In this document: one piece after another, positions 18,630 to 27,553 of the stretch
Layout of the letters: every line of letters begins with the position of its first letter
Numbering within the stretch: position 1 is the stretch's first letter
From: Microvirga vignae
Lineage (GTDB): Bacteria; Pseudomonadota; Alphaproteobacteria; Rhizobiales; Beijerinckiaceae
Assembly (NCBI RefSeq): GCF_001017175.1
Contig: NZ_LCYG01000087.1
Span: 484 to 64,483 of the forward strand
Direction of reading: 5' to 3'
Length of the DNA: 64,000 bases
Program-made: the position numbers and the translations under genes
The notes under the pieces: model-generated
Databases searched by the model: none
The model's input: only the letters and a program-made list of their open reading frames with translations
What the model was told of the DNA's origin: nothing

Positions 18630-19646
18630 TCACTGTTCCTGAGGCCGGTCCGTCTTGATGCTGGCCTCGATCTTGGCGCTGGCCCGCTCGATGGCGGCCT
18701 CTACCAGATCGGGGCTCGCCCGCAGCGCTCCCAATTCGAAGGACGACATCGCCAGCATCACACGGGCAAGGTTCGGCAAGGGCTTGCCCTCCGCTGAGAA
18801 GAGCTTGAGGTCGTCGTCGGGCCCAAGGCCTAAGCCTTCGACCATGCGACTGGCGTAATTGCGCAGGCGCCGTTCGTCGGGAGCGCAGACCGAGGCAACC
18901 TTTGTCTTGGGAGCCTTGGGAGCCGCTGGGGCCGTGGTCACCGGCTCGCGCTTGGGCTTGGGCCGTTGGACGACGAGAGGCCGCGGGTCCGGAGCCTTCG
19001 GCTTCTCGCCCATGCCCACGGCGATGCTGGGAACCCGGTATTGAGGTGTTTTCGGTGCCATAGGAATGATCATCGACACCCGGCCCGGCTTGCCGCCGGA
19101 ACCGCTCTTCGCGGTATAGCGCACCACGCGCCCCTTGCGACGGGAGGCGAGATATTGCGCGCGTACCGTGCCGCCTATTCCCCTAACCGCCAGCACCGCC
19201 ATGCCGCCGATGCCGGTGGCAATACCGCATTCGGCAGGAGCCCAGCGCCGCACGATGTCGAGGGCGGATTTGCGTTGGAAATCGAGATAATAGCGCTTGA
19301 GCAGCAGGGCCGCGGCATCGGCCCCGTGATCCGCAGAGGCAAAACCCACATGGCCTTCGCTGTCGGTGGCGAGTTCCCCGTTCCAGCGGGCGCTCTTGAT
19401 GCACCAATAGTTATTGAGCTTCACGCAGCGGGTGACGAAGGGGCGCTCGGCCTTGAAGAGAGCAGCCAATGTGACCACCGTCTTTGGCTCGAGCGCATCG
19501 ATGGCTTCCGAGCGCCAGTTCGTGACCTCACGGCTCTGAGGCTCATAGCGCACCTGCAGCGCCTGCGGCCCGATCGAGAGATCAGCCAAGCCGGGAAGCA
19601 AAGCGCGCCCGGCTAACCCAAGCGCAAGAAGCGTCTGAAGCAGCAT
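18630..19646 (-). CDS. Secreted protein with P5-like lysozyme/structural domain, unknown role
   Basis: A 338-residue protein with a hydrophobic N-terminus (LLQTLLALGLAGRALLPGLA) that may be a signal peptide. Residues about 70-150 (NNYWCIKSARWNGELATDSEGHVGFAS followed by GADAAALLLKRYY and DIVRRWAPAECG) resemble the NPGNIR...W.G...GF..F...GxRA..RLL..Y...T...I...WAP pattern of phage structural/muramidase 'P5' proteins. A Pro/Lys-rich linker (about 205-255) leads to a helical C-terminal part. I do not recognise a catalytic residue set. It lies between the YcjX gene and the phosphatase gene on the same strand, with room for its own promoter. Confidence 0.7.
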   Translation of the reverse strand: MLLQTLLALGLAGRALLPGLADLSIGPQALQVRYEPQSREVTNWRSEAIDALEPKTVVTLAALFKAERPFVTRCVKLNNYWCIKSARWNGELATDSEGHVGFASADHGADAAALLLKRYYLDFQRKSALDIVRRWAPAECGIATGIGGMAVLAVRGIGGTVRAQYLASRRKGRVVRYTAKSGSGGKPGRVSMIIPMAPKTPQYRVPSIAVGMGEKPKAPDPRPLVVQRPKPKREPVTTAPAAPKAPKTKVASVCAPDERRLRNYASRMVEGLGLGPDDDLKLFSAEGKPLPNLARVMLAMSSFELGALRASPDLVEAAIERASAKIEASIKTDRPQEQ

Positions 19647-19723
19647 GTGAAGATGGTCCCCGCGACCGCCTGAAGCTTTGAAGATCTTTCGGGAGAAACG
19701 ATGGCGGGGGCGATATGTTCACC

Positions 19724-20248
19724 TCAATCGTCTTCATCGGCCCCGATGGATTTCGGCGTCACGAAGCGCTCCAGCCGGCCGGACTTGCGCTTCACGTGAG
19801 CCCAGCTCTCGGCCGGGAAGTCGATGACGGCGAGACCGGCTGTCGGATACTTGCGTCCGAGGCGCAGGATGCTGTCCATGTCGCCCTCGCCGATCAGGAG
19901 ACTCGCAAGATCCTCGAAGCCGGGATTGTGGCCGATCATCAAAACCGTTCGAGCCTCAGGTTCTACCTCGTGCAGGACAGTGAGAAGGCGTGAGACGGGG
20001 GCCTCGTAGATGCGTCCGTCGCTTCGGCTCTCCACATCGCCGATGATCGGGTGAATGAGCTCCCAGGTCTCCCGCGTGCGGCGTGCGGAGGAGACGAGCG
20101 CGAGATCCGGCGAGAGGCATTCGCTCCTGATGTAATTGCCCATCAGCGCCGAAGCCTCCCGCCCGCGCTTGGCGAGAGGACGGTCGACATCGAGAACACC
20201 GGCGGGCCAGGCGGCCTTGGCGTGGCGGAGGAGAAGCAGGCGAAGCAT
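19724..20248 (-). CDS. SixA-type histidine phosphatase family protein
   Basis: A 174-residue member of the histidine phosphatase (phosphoglycerate mutase-like) superfamily. LLRHAKAAWP carries the catalytic RHxK motif used by SixA; the second active-site region is LMIGHNPGFEDLASLL with the GHN motif. SixA dephosphorylates phospho-histidine proteins such as HPt or PTS components; the substrate here is unknown. Its ATG (20248) overlaps the stop of the MoxR gene by one base, indicating co-translation. Confidence 0.88.
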   Translation of the reverse strand: MLRLLLLRHAKAAWPAGVLDVDRPLAKRGREASALMGNYIRSECLSPDLALVSSARRTRETWELIHPIIGDVESRSDGRIYEAPVSRLLTVLHEVEPEARTVLMIGHNPGFEDLASLLIGEGDMDSILRLGRKYPTAGLAVIDFPAESWAHVKRKSGRLERFVTPKSIGADEDD

Positions 20249-21096
20249 CAGCGCCCTTCCCGCCTGGCAATGAAGGCCAGCTTCTCGAACAGGCTCACAT
20301 CCTGCTCGTTCTTGAGGAGCGCACCGTGCAACGGCGGAATGAGCTTGCGGGTGTCGCGCTCGCGTAAGCTTTCGGGACCGATATCTTCGGAAAGCAGGAG
20401 TTTTAGCCAGTCGAGCAGTTCCGATGTCGAAGGCTTCTTACGCAATCCCGGAACCTCGCGCACGTCGAAGAAGATTTTCAACGCCTCTTCCACGAGCCGG
20501 TGCTTGATGCCGGGGTAATGCACCTCGACGATGCGGGCCATGGTCTCGGCATTCGGGAACTTGATGTAGTGGAAGAAGCAGCGGCGCAGGAACGCGTCCG
20601 GCAGCTCCTTCTCGTTGTTCGACGTGATGATGACGATGGGGCGCTGCTTGGCCTTGATCGTCTCGCCCGTCTCGTAAACGAAGAACTCCATGCGATCGAG
20701 TTCGAGCAGGAGGTCGTTCGGGAACTCGATGTCCGCCTTGTCGATCTCGTCGATCAGCAGCACGGGGCGCGCCTCGGAAGCAAAGGCTTCCCACAGTCTG
20801 CCGCGCTTGATGTAGTTCCGGATATCCGACACTCGGCTGTCGCCGAGCTGGCTGTCGCGCAGCCGCGAGACCGCATCATATTCATAAAGCCCCTGCTGGG
20901 CCTTGGTGGTGGACTTGATGTGCCAGGTCAGCAGCGGCGCATTCAAGGAGCGGGCGATCTCCTCCGCGAGCACGGATTTGCCGGTGCCGGGTTCTCCCTT
21001 CACGAGCAGCGGGCGCTCCAGGGTGATCGCCGCATTGACCGCCACCGTCAGGTCTTCGGTCGCCACATAGGTTTCGGTTCCGGTAAATCGCGCCAT
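20248..21096 (-). CDS. MoxR family AAA ATPase
   Basis: I start at ATG 21096 (282 residues) because AAGGA lies 9 bases upstream; the ATG at 21105 touches the same AAGGA and lacks spacing. Seen: Walker A KGEPGTGKSVLAEEIA, Walker B VLLIDEIDKAD, sensor-like ITSNNEKELPDAFLRRCFFHYI. MoxR ATPases act with von Willebrand A proteins as chaperones inserting metals or assembling enzyme complexes, such as the CoxD/CoxE pair for CO dehydrogenase. A CoxE-type VWA gene lies 4.6 kb away on the other strand (25695-26870) and is the likely partner. It overlaps the phosphatase gene by one base. Confidence 0.9.
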   Translation of the reverse strand: MARFTGTETYVATEDLTVAVNAAITLERPLLVKGEPGTGKSVLAEEIARSLNAPLLTWHIKSTTKAQQGLYEYDAVSRLRDSQLGDSRVSDIRNYIKRGRLWEAFASEARPVLLIDEIDKADIEFPNDLLLELDRMEFFVYETGETIKAKQRPIVIITSNNEKELPDAFLRRCFFHYIKFPNAETMARIVEVHYPGIKHRLVEEALKIFFDVREVPGLRKKPSTSELLDWLKLLLSEDIGPESLRERDTRKLIPPLHGALLKNEQDVSLFEKLAFIARREGR

Positions 21097-21199
21097 CCCC
21101 ACCATTCCTTTTCACGATCAGACCCTAAGTCGTGTCATCGGCTTTCGGCAACCGCTCTCATCATGTAAGCCCTTAACAAACTAGGGAGGACAAGAGCCA

Positions 21200-22486
21200 A
21201 TGGCTTATAACCGTTATCACAAGGACCGCATCGGCAATCACAAGCTGAGGCCCGAGACCCTCATGCTGGGCTACGGCTACGACCCGACCCTGTCGGAAGG
21301 CGCCGTGAAGCCGCCGGTTTTCCTGACCTCGACCTTCGTGTTCAACAGCGCAGAGCACGGCAAGGAATTCTTTGATTACGTGGCCGGCCGCAAGGAGCCG
21401 CCGCAGGGCGAAGCCGCAGGCCTCGTCTATTCCCGCTTCAACCACCCGAATGCGGAAATCGTGGAGGACCGCCTCGCCATCTTCGAGGAGGCGGAATCGG
21501 GCCTTCTCTTCTCCTCCGGCATGTCGGCGATTGCCACCACGATCCTGGCCTTCGCCCGTCCGGGCGACGTGATTCTGCACTCGCAGCCCCTCTATGGCGG
21601 CACGGAGACCCTGATCGCCAAGACGCTCGCCAATTTCGGTATCCTGGCCGTGGGCTTCGGCGACGGTGTCGATGAGGCGGGCATTCGCGCGGCAGCATCG
21701 GCGGCCCAAGCCAAGGGCCGTGTCGCGATCGTCATGATCGAGACGCCTTCGAACCCGCTCAATACCCTGGTGGATGTGGCCCTCATCCGCACCGTCGCGG
21801 CGGAGATCGGCCAGGCTCAAGGGCAGCGCCCGATCATCGTCTGCGACAACACCCTGCTCGGCCCGCTCTTCCAGAAGCCGCTGAAGCACGGAGCCGACAT
21901 CTCGGTCTATTCGCTGACGAAATATGTGGGCGGCCATTCGGACCTGATCGCCGGCGCGGCGCTGGGATCCAAGGAGCATATGAAACCCGTGCGCCTGCTG
22001 CGCTCGGCCATCGGCACCCAGCTCGACCCGCATTCCTGCTGGATGATCGGCCGGTCGCTGGAAACACTGGCGCTTCGCATGTCTGCGGCGAACCGCAATG
22101 CGGAGATCGTGGCCAAGTTCCTGCACGAGCATCCAAGCGTCGTGAAAGTGCACCACCTCGCCTATCTGCCGGAAGGCTCGCGGGCCAAGCAGGTATACGA
22201 GGCCCAGAGCGATGCCCCTGGCTCGACCTTCTCCTTCGATGTGAAGGGTGGCGAAGCCGAGGCCTTCAAAGTCCTGAACGCGCTCCAAGTCTTCAAGCTG
22301 GCAGTGAGCTTAGGGGGAACGGAGTCCCTCATCTCGCACCCGGCCTCCACCACCCATTCCGGCGTGCCGAAGGAAACCCGTGATAGACTCGGTGTCACCG
22401 ACGCCACGATCCGCGTCTCCATCGGCATCGAGCATCCCGACGATCTCGTCGCCGACCTCGCGCAGGCTTTGGCGACATTGAGTTAA
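21200..22486 (+). CDS. PLP-dependent Cys/Met metabolism enzyme (cystathionine gamma-synthase family)
   Basis: A 428-residue fold-type I PLP enzyme. Seen: [17 protein letters not shown], then [24 protein letters not shown] (cofactor phosphate region) and [14 protein letters not shown]. The PLP lysine lies in [16 protein letters not shown]. The C-terminal block is [19 protein letters not shown]. The family includes cystathionine gamma-synthase, methionine gamma-lyase and O-acylhomoserine sulfhydrylase, and sequence reading alone does not separate them. A good ribosome site (GGGAGGA) precedes the ATG. I looked for a SAM-II-type riboswitch in the 95-base leader and saw none. Confidence 0.88.
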   Translation: MAYNRYHKDRIGNHKLRPETLMLGYGYDPTLSEGAVKPPVFLTSTFVFNSAEHGKEFFDYVAGRKEPPQGEAAGLVYSRFNHPNAEIVEDRLAIFEEAESGLLFSSGMSAIATTILAFARPGDVILHSQPLYGGTETLIAKTLANFGILAVGFGDGVDEAGIRAAASAAQAKGRVAIVMIETPSNPLNTLVDVALIRTVAAEIGQAQGQRPIIVCDNTLLGPLFQKPLKHGADISVYSLTKYVGGHSDLIAGAALGSKEHMKPVRLLRSAIGTQLDPHSCWMIGRSLETLALRMSAANRNAEIVAKFLHEHPSVVKVHHLAYLPEGSRAKQVYEAQSDAPGSTFSFDVKGGEAEAFKVLNALQVFKLAVSLGGTESLISHPASTTHSGVPKETRDRLGVTDATIRVSIGIEHPDDLVADLAQALATLS

Positions 22487-22504
22487 CCGCTCCTGCTTTC
22501 TTCC

Positions 22505-22660
22505 GTCATCCCCGGACTTGTTCCGGGGATCGTCCCGGCCCGCGTCTTTTTGCTCTGTGACGTCTCTTCCTCGTCATGGCCGGGCTTGTCCCGGCCATCC
22601 ACGTCTTAGGAACCTCTGTGGTTTGAAGGCGGGGATGCCCGCGACAGGCGCGGGCATGAC
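22505..22660. repeat. REP-like inverted repeats, cluster A
   Basis: Three units: GTCATCCCCGGACTTG... (22505-22531), GTCATGGCCGGGCTTG... with ATCCACGTCTT (22573-22607), and GGATGCCCGCGACAGG...GGGCATGAC (22629-22660). Each unit folds on itself, and the last two face each other. The same family recurs at 27457-27542 and 33380-33466. Confidence 0.8.
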
Positions 22661-22686
22661 GCGGGGCCATGGAGGCGGCAGCGAAA

Positions 22687-22730
22687 GTTCCCATTTTGTT
22701 CTTGACAATGTTCCTAATCTGGGCTATATC
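22687..22730 (+). promoter_or_regulatory. SOS box fused to a consensus sigma-70 promoter
   Basis: GTTC-CCATTTT-GTTC (22687-22701) is a perfect alphaproteobacterial LexA operator. TTGACA (22702-22707) follows directly, then a 17-base spacer and TATATC (22725-22730). LexA bound here would cover the -35 box. Transcription should start near 22737 and run rightward into the structured gap and possibly the TPR-like gene at 23173. Confidence 0.7.
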
Positions 22731-23172
22731 TGGTGCTGTCCTGACCTGCCGAGGGGCGCGCTCGCGAGGCGTCGTGACTGCGGGGTCGGGAGCGGTCTCG
22801 CGGGTGAGGGTACGCAGCCTCACCCGGCGGGAGGCCCAGGCTGCGGCGGGGGCTCACGGCTGGTCGCAGGCCGCCTGCTCTAAACGGGCAGTCTCCGCCT
22901 GCGGCAGTCGCTGAACTTCAGCCCGCCTGTCCGCCTAAAAGAACCGTGCGCGAGGAGCGGTCGGGTTCCTCTCCCACTTCAGACCTCGAGCCGGACCGCT
23001 CCTCGCGCCCCCCTCGGTCGATCCCTCACCTTCGGACGGCTCACCAGCCCCGAGGATTCTTCCGCTCGCACTTTGACATCTGTTCTCACCACCCAGGCAT
23101 TCAGCCATTGCTCATGGTTAGGCGTCTAAAGATATAACATAATATTCTCAAAACGTCGAAGCCGAGGAAGAG

Positions 23173-23823
23173 ATGAGCGACGACAATTGGTTCCGAAATG
23201 AAGCCTGGAACCCTGAAATCGCAGAGCAGTTTCAGGCACGGCTGCAGAGATCAAGAAAGAAGCCTCAATATTTACGGATTCAGGCAAGCATTCTCGCGCA
23301 AACCTATCCTGAAGCGGCCCTGACCTTGCTGGAGCAATATTTCGCGTCAGAGGAGACGTTCGATCTCGCACAGGCTTATGTCGATCAAGCCACATCCTAT
23401 ATGGCCATCGGCAATATCGGCGCTGCATTAAGCGCTTTGGAAGCGGCTATCGCGCGAGAAAGGGCTTTCCCGAACGTGCAGACGCGAGCCTATCTCATAC
23501 TGCCCAGCATCATTGCCAAGCATGGATTGCAGGAACGCTACAGCCAAGCGCTCGACATCTTGGATGCATATCGCTCCAAACCGACCTTTCCGATCGATCA
23601 CTACCAATGGCATGGCGCCAGAGCTCTCATCCTGTCCGACCAGGGAAAAAGCGCCGAGGCTGCCGATGCAGCCATGCTCGCGCTCGAAGCCTCCCGACGA
23701 ACAGATTCCGGTTTCAGACACCATCCTGATATTGGCCTCGTTCAAAACACATCGGATGATCTCGGAAAACGTCTGAAACGCATTGCACATGCGACGACGT
23801 GGTGGCGTTCGTTCTTCCGGTAG
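23173..23823 (+). CDS. TPR-like helical protein of unknown function
   Basis: A 216-residue soluble protein with a strong ribosome site (GAGGAAGAG) before ATG. No catalytic motif is seen. The middle is a series of paired amphipathic helices: DLAQAYVDQATSYMAIGNIG AALSALEAAIARERAFP, then RYSQALDILDAYRSKP and HGARALILSDQGKSAEAADAAMLALEASR. This spacing is typical of tetratricopeptide repeats, which mediate protein-protein contacts. The only nearby promoter I can see is the SOS-type one 440 bases upstream, which suggests but does not prove damage-linked expression. A Kef-type antiporter gene follows 69 bases later on the same strand. Confidence 0.7.
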   Translation: MSDDNWFRNEAWNPEIAEQFQARLQRSRKKPQYLRIQASILAQTYPEAALTLLEQYFASEETFDLAQAYVDQATSYMAIGNIGAALSALEAAIARERAFPNVQTRAYLILPSIIAKHGLQERYSQALDILDAYRSKPTFPIDHYQWHGARALILSDQGKSAEAADAAMLALEASRRTDSGFRHHPDIGLVQNTSDDLGKRLKRIAHATTWWRSFFR

Positions 23824-23892
23824 CGCTCCTGCAGTTTGCCCTTGCACTCCCGCTCCCCGTAGAACCACAATGCGCGCGAATGGAAGGAACAG

Positions 23893-25683
23893 ATGACCGG
23901 CTCGATTGACCTGCACGCTTATCAGGAACCGATTCTATTTCTGGCAACGGCAGGCGTCGTCGTCCCACTCTTTCACAGGCTGAAGGTCAGCCCGGTCCTG
24001 GGCTTTCTCGCTGTCGGCGCGCTGCTGGGCCCCTATGGCCTCGGACGCCTTATTCCTGATTACCCTTGGATCGATTGGCTTACTTTCACAAATCCCGAGG
24101 GTACGTCGCGGCTTGCCGAGTTCGGCGTGGTGTTCCTGCTCTTCACGATTGGCATCGAACTGTCCTGGCAACGATTGCGCACCCTGCGCCGTCAGGTGTT
24201 CGGCTTCGGCACGCTTCAGGTTCTGCTCTGTGCCTTTGCTTTGGGCCTCTTCGCCTTCAAGGTCGTGAACTCGATTGCCGCGGCGGCGATCATCGGCATT
24301 GCATTGGCACTCTCCTCCACAGCCATCGTCATCCCTGTTCTGGCTGAACAAAAGCGCCTCAGCTCGGCGGCAGGACGCGCGAGCTTCTCGGCTCTGCTCT
24401 TCCAGGATCTCGCGGTAGCGCCGATCCTGTTCACCATCGCAGCCCTCGACATGCGCCAACCCGAGGTGACGATGCTGTCCTTCGCAACTGCGCTGTTCCA
24501 GGCAGCATTGGCACTCGCGATTATCGTGGGCGTTGGCCGCGTGGTTCTCAGGCCTTTCTTCCAGATGGTCTCCGCCACCAAGAGCCCAGAGATCTTCATG
24601 GCGGCCTGCCTGCTCGTAGTGATGGTGACGAGCCTGATCGCCGCCGTCAGCGGTCTGTCGATGGCGCTCGGCGCCTTCATCGCGGGCATTCTCCTGTCCG
24701 AGACGGAATACCGCCGCGCCGTCGACACGACGATCCAGCCTTTCAAGGGGCTTTTGCTCGGCGTGTTCTTCGTGTCCGTGGGCATGAGCCTCGATATCTT
24801 CCGTTTCCTCGAAGCACCGGTGACGATCCTGGCCGTGGCGACCTTCCTCATCGCCATCAAGAGCGTGGTCATCTTCTGGCTGAGCCGCCCCTTCGGCCTC
24901 ACCGCCTCGGAAGCCGCCGAGACCGGGCTTCTGCTGGGTCCAGGCGGCGAGTTTGCGCTGGTCATTCTCGGCGGCGCCATGGCCGCGGGGCTCGTGCCGA
25001 CGGAGGTCGGCCAGAACCTGCTGCTCGTGACCACGTTCACCATGGTGGCGATCCCCTTCCTCGCGCGGATTGGGCGACGGTTGAGCCGTCAGCTTGAAAA
25101 GACGCGCCCCATCGATCCGGAAGCTGCCGTTCCGCCTCCACCCGAGGAGCCGGGGCGCATCATCGTTGCCGGATATGGCCGCGTCGGTCAGCTCGTCGGG
25201 GACATGCTCCACCGCCACAAGGTGCCCTACCTCGCCATCGACGCCGATCCGGGTCTCGTGGCCGGCGAGCGCAAGGCCGGAAGGCCCGTCTTCTTCGGTG
25301 ACGGCTCCTACCCTGCCTTCCTGCGCGCTTGCGGCATCGAGCAGGCACGCGCCCTCGTCATCACCCTCGATACCCCAAGCGCCATCGAGGCGGTGGTGGC
25401 GGCAGCCCGTCAGGAGCGTCCCGACATCACCATCGTGTCCCGCGCCCGCGACGCCAAACATGCGGCACAGCTCTATGAGCTCGGCGTCGACGATGCAGTC
25501 CCGGAAACCATCGAAGCCTCGCTGCAACTGAGCGAGGCGGTGCTGGCCGATATCGGCGTCCCCATGGGCCTCGTGATCGCCTCCATCCACGAGCGGCGCG
25601 ACGAGTTCCGCGCGGTCCTGAGGCAGAACAACAGGAAACCGGATCGAACCGAGTTTCGGGCACGCCGCACCGTGGGCAAGTGA
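23893..25683 (+). CDS. CPA2 family cation:proton antiporter with RCK domain (Kef/YbaL type)
   Basis: A 596-residue inner-membrane protein. The N-terminal about 390 residues form a hydrophobic Na+/H+ exchanger domain with about 12 helices, including the family-typical GIALALSSTAIVIPVL and SALLFQDLAVAPIL. The C-terminal part is a TrkA-N/RCK nucleotide-binding domain: GRIIVAGYGRVGQLVGDML (GxGxxG Rossmann motif) and VFFGDGSYPAFLRACGIEQARALVIT. Such proteins export K+ or other monovalent cations in exchange for H+, gated by NAD(H) or glutathione adducts. Ribosome site AAGGAACAG precedes the ATG. The next gene begins 11 bases after its stop. Confidence 0.9.
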   Translation: MTGSIDLHAYQEPILFLATAGVVVPLFHRLKVSPVLGFLAVGALLGPYGLGRLIPDYPWIDWLTFTNPEGTSRLAEFGVVFLLFTIGIELSWQRLRTLRRQVFGFGTLQVLLCAFALGLFAFKVVNSIAAAAIIGIALALSSTAIVIPVLAEQKRLSSAAGRASFSALLFQDLAVAPILFTIAALDMRQPEVTMLSFATALFQAALALAIIVGVGRVVLRPFFQMVSATKSPEIFMAACLLVVMVTSLIAAVSGLSMALGAFIAGILLSETEYRRAVDTTIQPFKGLLLGVFFVSVGMSLDIFRFLEAPVTILAVATFLIAIKSVVIFWLSRPFGLTASEAAETGLLLGPGGEFALVILGGAMAAGLVPTEVGQNLLLVTTFTMVAIPFLARIGRRLSRQLEKTRPIDPEAAVPPPPEEPGRIIVAGYGRVGQLVGDMLHRHKVPYLAIDADPGLVAGERKAGRPVFFGDGSYPAFLRACGIEQARALVITLDTPSAIEAVVAAARQERPDITIVSRARDAKHAAQLYELGVDDAVPETIEASLQLSEAVLADIGVPMGLVIASIHERRDEFRAVLRQNNRKPDRTEFRARRTVGK

Positions 25684-25694
25684 GGTCGGCAGCG

Positions 25695-26870
25695 ATGTTC
25701 CTCACCTTCTTCACGGAGCTGCGTGCGGCCAAGGTCCCGGTCTCATTGAAGGAGTATCTCTCCCTGCTGGAGGCGCTCGATCAGGACCTCGCCGACAAGA
25801 GCGTGGAGGAATTCTACTATCTGTCGCGCGCGTGCCTGGTGAAGGACGAACGCCATTTCGACAAATTCGACCAGGTCTTCGCTCATGTCTTCAAAGGCCT
25901 GGAGAGCATGGGCCAAGCCTTCGGACAAGAAGAGATCCCCGAGGAGTGGCTGCGCAAGCTCGCCGAGCGTTATCTGACGGAGGAGGAAAAGCAGCAGATT
26001 GAGGCCATGGGCTGGGACAAGCTCTGGGAAAACCTGAAGAAGCGCCTCGAAGAGCAGAAGAGCCGCCACCAGGGCGGCAACAAATGGATCGGTACTGCCG
26101 GCACCTCGCCTTACGGTGCCTATGGCTATAATCCGGAAGGCATCCGCATCGGCCAGGACAAGAACCGCAACTTCCGTGCCGTGAAGGTGTGGGACAAGCG
26201 CGAGTTCAAGGATTTCGACGACAGCGTGGAACTTGGCGTGCGCAACATGCGCATCGCACTGCGCCGCCTCCGGCGCTTCGCACGCACCGGCTCAGCCGAA
26301 GAACTCGATCTCGATGAGACGATCCACGAGACCGCGCACAAAGGCTATCTCGATGTGCGCCTGCGCCCTGAGCGCCGCAATGCCGTGAAGGTGCTTCTGT
26401 TCCTCGATGTCGGCGGCTCCATGGATTGGCATATCCAGGCGGCCGAAGAGCTGTTCTCGGCGGCGCGGCTCGAGTTCAAGCATTTCGAGCATTTCTACTT
26501 CCATAACTGCGTCTACGAGCATCTGTGGAAGGAAAACCGCCGCCGCTTCGACGAAAAGATCCCCACCCTCGACGTGATCCGCACCTACCCGTCCGATTAT
26601 CGGGTGGTGTTCGTGGGCGATGCCTCCATGAGTCCTTACGAGATCACCCATCCCGGCGGCTCGGTGGAGCATTGGAACGAGGAAGCGGGCGGGGTCTGGA
26701 TCCGCCGCATCCTCGATCATTTCCCGAAGGCGGTCTGGCTGAACCCGGTGCCTGAGGGGCACTGGAAATACACCCAGTCCATCACCCTCATGCGGCAGCT
26801 CTTTTCCGAGCGCATGCATCCGCTGAACCTCGAGGGCATAGACCACGCCATGCGCGAGCTGGTACGTTAG
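25695..26870 (+). CDS. CoxE-type VWA domain protein
   Basis: From ATG 25695 (391 residues; GAGG ribosome site 9 bases upstream overlapping the antiporter stop). The N-terminal half is helical and charged. The C-terminal half is a VWA-like domain with a degenerate metal site, FLDVGGSMDWHIQAAEELF, followed by VFVGDASMSPYEI, as in CoxE/YeaD-like proteins. CoxE works with the MoxR ATPase CoxD in maturation of the CO dehydrogenase metal site; related pairs serve other enzymes. The likely ATPase partner is the MoxR gene at 20248-21096. The target enzyme is not in the window. Confidence 0.85.
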   Translation: MFLTFFTELRAAKVPVSLKEYLSLLEALDQDLADKSVEEFYYLSRACLVKDERHFDKFDQVFAHVFKGLESMGQAFGQEEIPEEWLRKLAERYLTEEEKQQIEAMGWDKLWENLKKRLEEQKSRHQGGNKWIGTAGTSPYGAYGYNPEGIRIGQDKNRNFRAVKVWDKREFKDFDDSVELGVRNMRIALRRLRRFARTGSAEELDLDETIHETAHKGYLDVRLRPERRNAVKVLLFLDVGGSMDWHIQAAEELFSAARLEFKHFEHFYFHNCVYEHLWKENRRRFDEKIPTLDVIRTYPSDYRVVFVGDASMSPYEITHPGGSVEHWNEEAGGVWIRRILDHFPKAVWLNPVPEGHWKYTQSITLMRQLFSERMHPLNLEGIDHAMRELVR

Positions 26871-26875
26871 AGCCC

Positions 26876-27445
26876 ATGACACAAACCTACACCCATAGCC
26901 CCCGCCCCGTGGGCGGCCCGATCAGTTTTGCCATCAAGGGCGACCGGCTGGTCGTGGATTCCGGTCGCAAGGTGCATGAAGTCCGCCTCGGCACGGTCGA
27001 AACCGTGCGAATGACCTATGAGCCGGGACGCATCGGCCAGAAATCCTACCGCACGAAGGTCACGATGATGGACGGCAAGGCCTTCACCTTCAGCTCGCTC
27101 ACCTGGAGAAGCCTCATCGAGGCGCAGGAGATGACGACGGAGTATCGGGCCTTCGCCCAAGCTCTGTGCGAGGCCATCGTGAAGGCCAATCCGGAGGCCC
27201 GCTTCATCGCCGGCAAGCCCTGGTGGCTGTGGTTCTCGACGACGGCAATTGCAATCCTATCGCTTCTCCTGATGGCTTACCTGATCTGGCAGGCCCTTCA
27301 GATGGGCTCGACGGGCGTGGCCCTGATCGGTGCCCTGCTCGCTGTCGTCGGCATCTGGCAGATCGAACCGATGGTGCGGCTCAACAAGCCGCGCTTCTTC
27401 AGCTCGAATGCACCTCCGGAAGAGTTGATGCCGAAAGCGGGTTGA
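26876..27445 (+). CDS. Membrane protein with PH-like N-terminal domain, unknown function
   Basis: A 189-residue protein beginning 6 bases after the CoxE-type gene, so probably in the same transcript. Residues 15-115 form a beta-rich, PH-like domain (FAIKGDRLVVDSGRKVHEVRL, RTKVTMMDGKAFTFSSLTW). Two membrane helices follow: LWFSTTAIAILSLLLMAYLI (about 120-140) and GVALIGALLAVVGIWQI (about 150-166). No enzyme motif is visible. REP-like repeats start 12 bases after its stop. Confidence 0.7.
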   Translation: MTQTYTHSPRPVGGPISFAIKGDRLVVDSGRKVHEVRLGTVETVRMTYEPGRIGQKSYRTKVTMMDGKAFTFSSLTWRSLIEAQEMTTEYRAFAQALCEAIVKANPEARFIAGKPWWLWFSTTAIAILSLLLMAYLIWQALQMGSTGVALIGALLAVVGIWQIEPMVRLNKPRFFSSNAPPEELMPKAG

Positions 27446-27456
27446 ATGCCTCTGCC

Positions 27457-27542
27457 GTCATGGCCGGACTTGATCCGGCCATCCACGTCTTTGAACCATC
27501 GCATCATGAGGCGTGGATGCCCGCGACAAGTGCGGGCATGAC
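27457..27542. repeat. REP-like inverted repeat, cluster B
   Basis: GTCATGGCCGGACTTGATCC followed by ATCCACGTCTTTG, then GCGTGGATGCCCGCGACAAG and GGGCATGAC in the opposite sense. Same family as 22505-22660 and 33380-33466. It sits between convergent genes. Confidence 0.8.
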
Positions 27543-27553
27543 GATGAAGGCTC

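Larger units (their letters stand above)
22487..23172. other. Repeat-rich gap with SOS-type promoter and structured GC-rich leader
   Basis: About 690 bases. 22505-22660 holds REP-like repeats. 22687-22730 holds an SOS box abutting a consensus sigma-70 promoter. 22737-23060 is GC-rich and self-complementary: GGGTGAGG/CCTCACCC, and a 15-bp perfect stem GCGCGAGGAGCGGTC/GACCGCTCCTCGCGC around 22950-23010. I recognise no tmRNA, RNase P, SRP or 6S signature in it. Small frames here (22669-22914 plus, 22506-22823 minus) show no domain. Confidence 0.5.

Noticed and set aside
21106-21199. SAM-II riboswitch before the PLP sulfur-amino-acid gene
   Set aside because: The 94-base leader lacks the SAM-II pseudoknot consensus.
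22506-22914. Frames in the repeat/SOS-promoter gap (22506-22823 minus, 22669-22914 plus)
   Set aside because: The first reads through REP-like repeats, the second begins upstream of the promoter; neither resembles a known protein.
22737-23060. Possible tmRNA, RNase P RNA, SRP RNA or 6S RNA
   Set aside because: The conserved cores (tag-peptide codons, GAGGAAAGTCC, GGTCAGG...GGAAGG) are absent on both strands.
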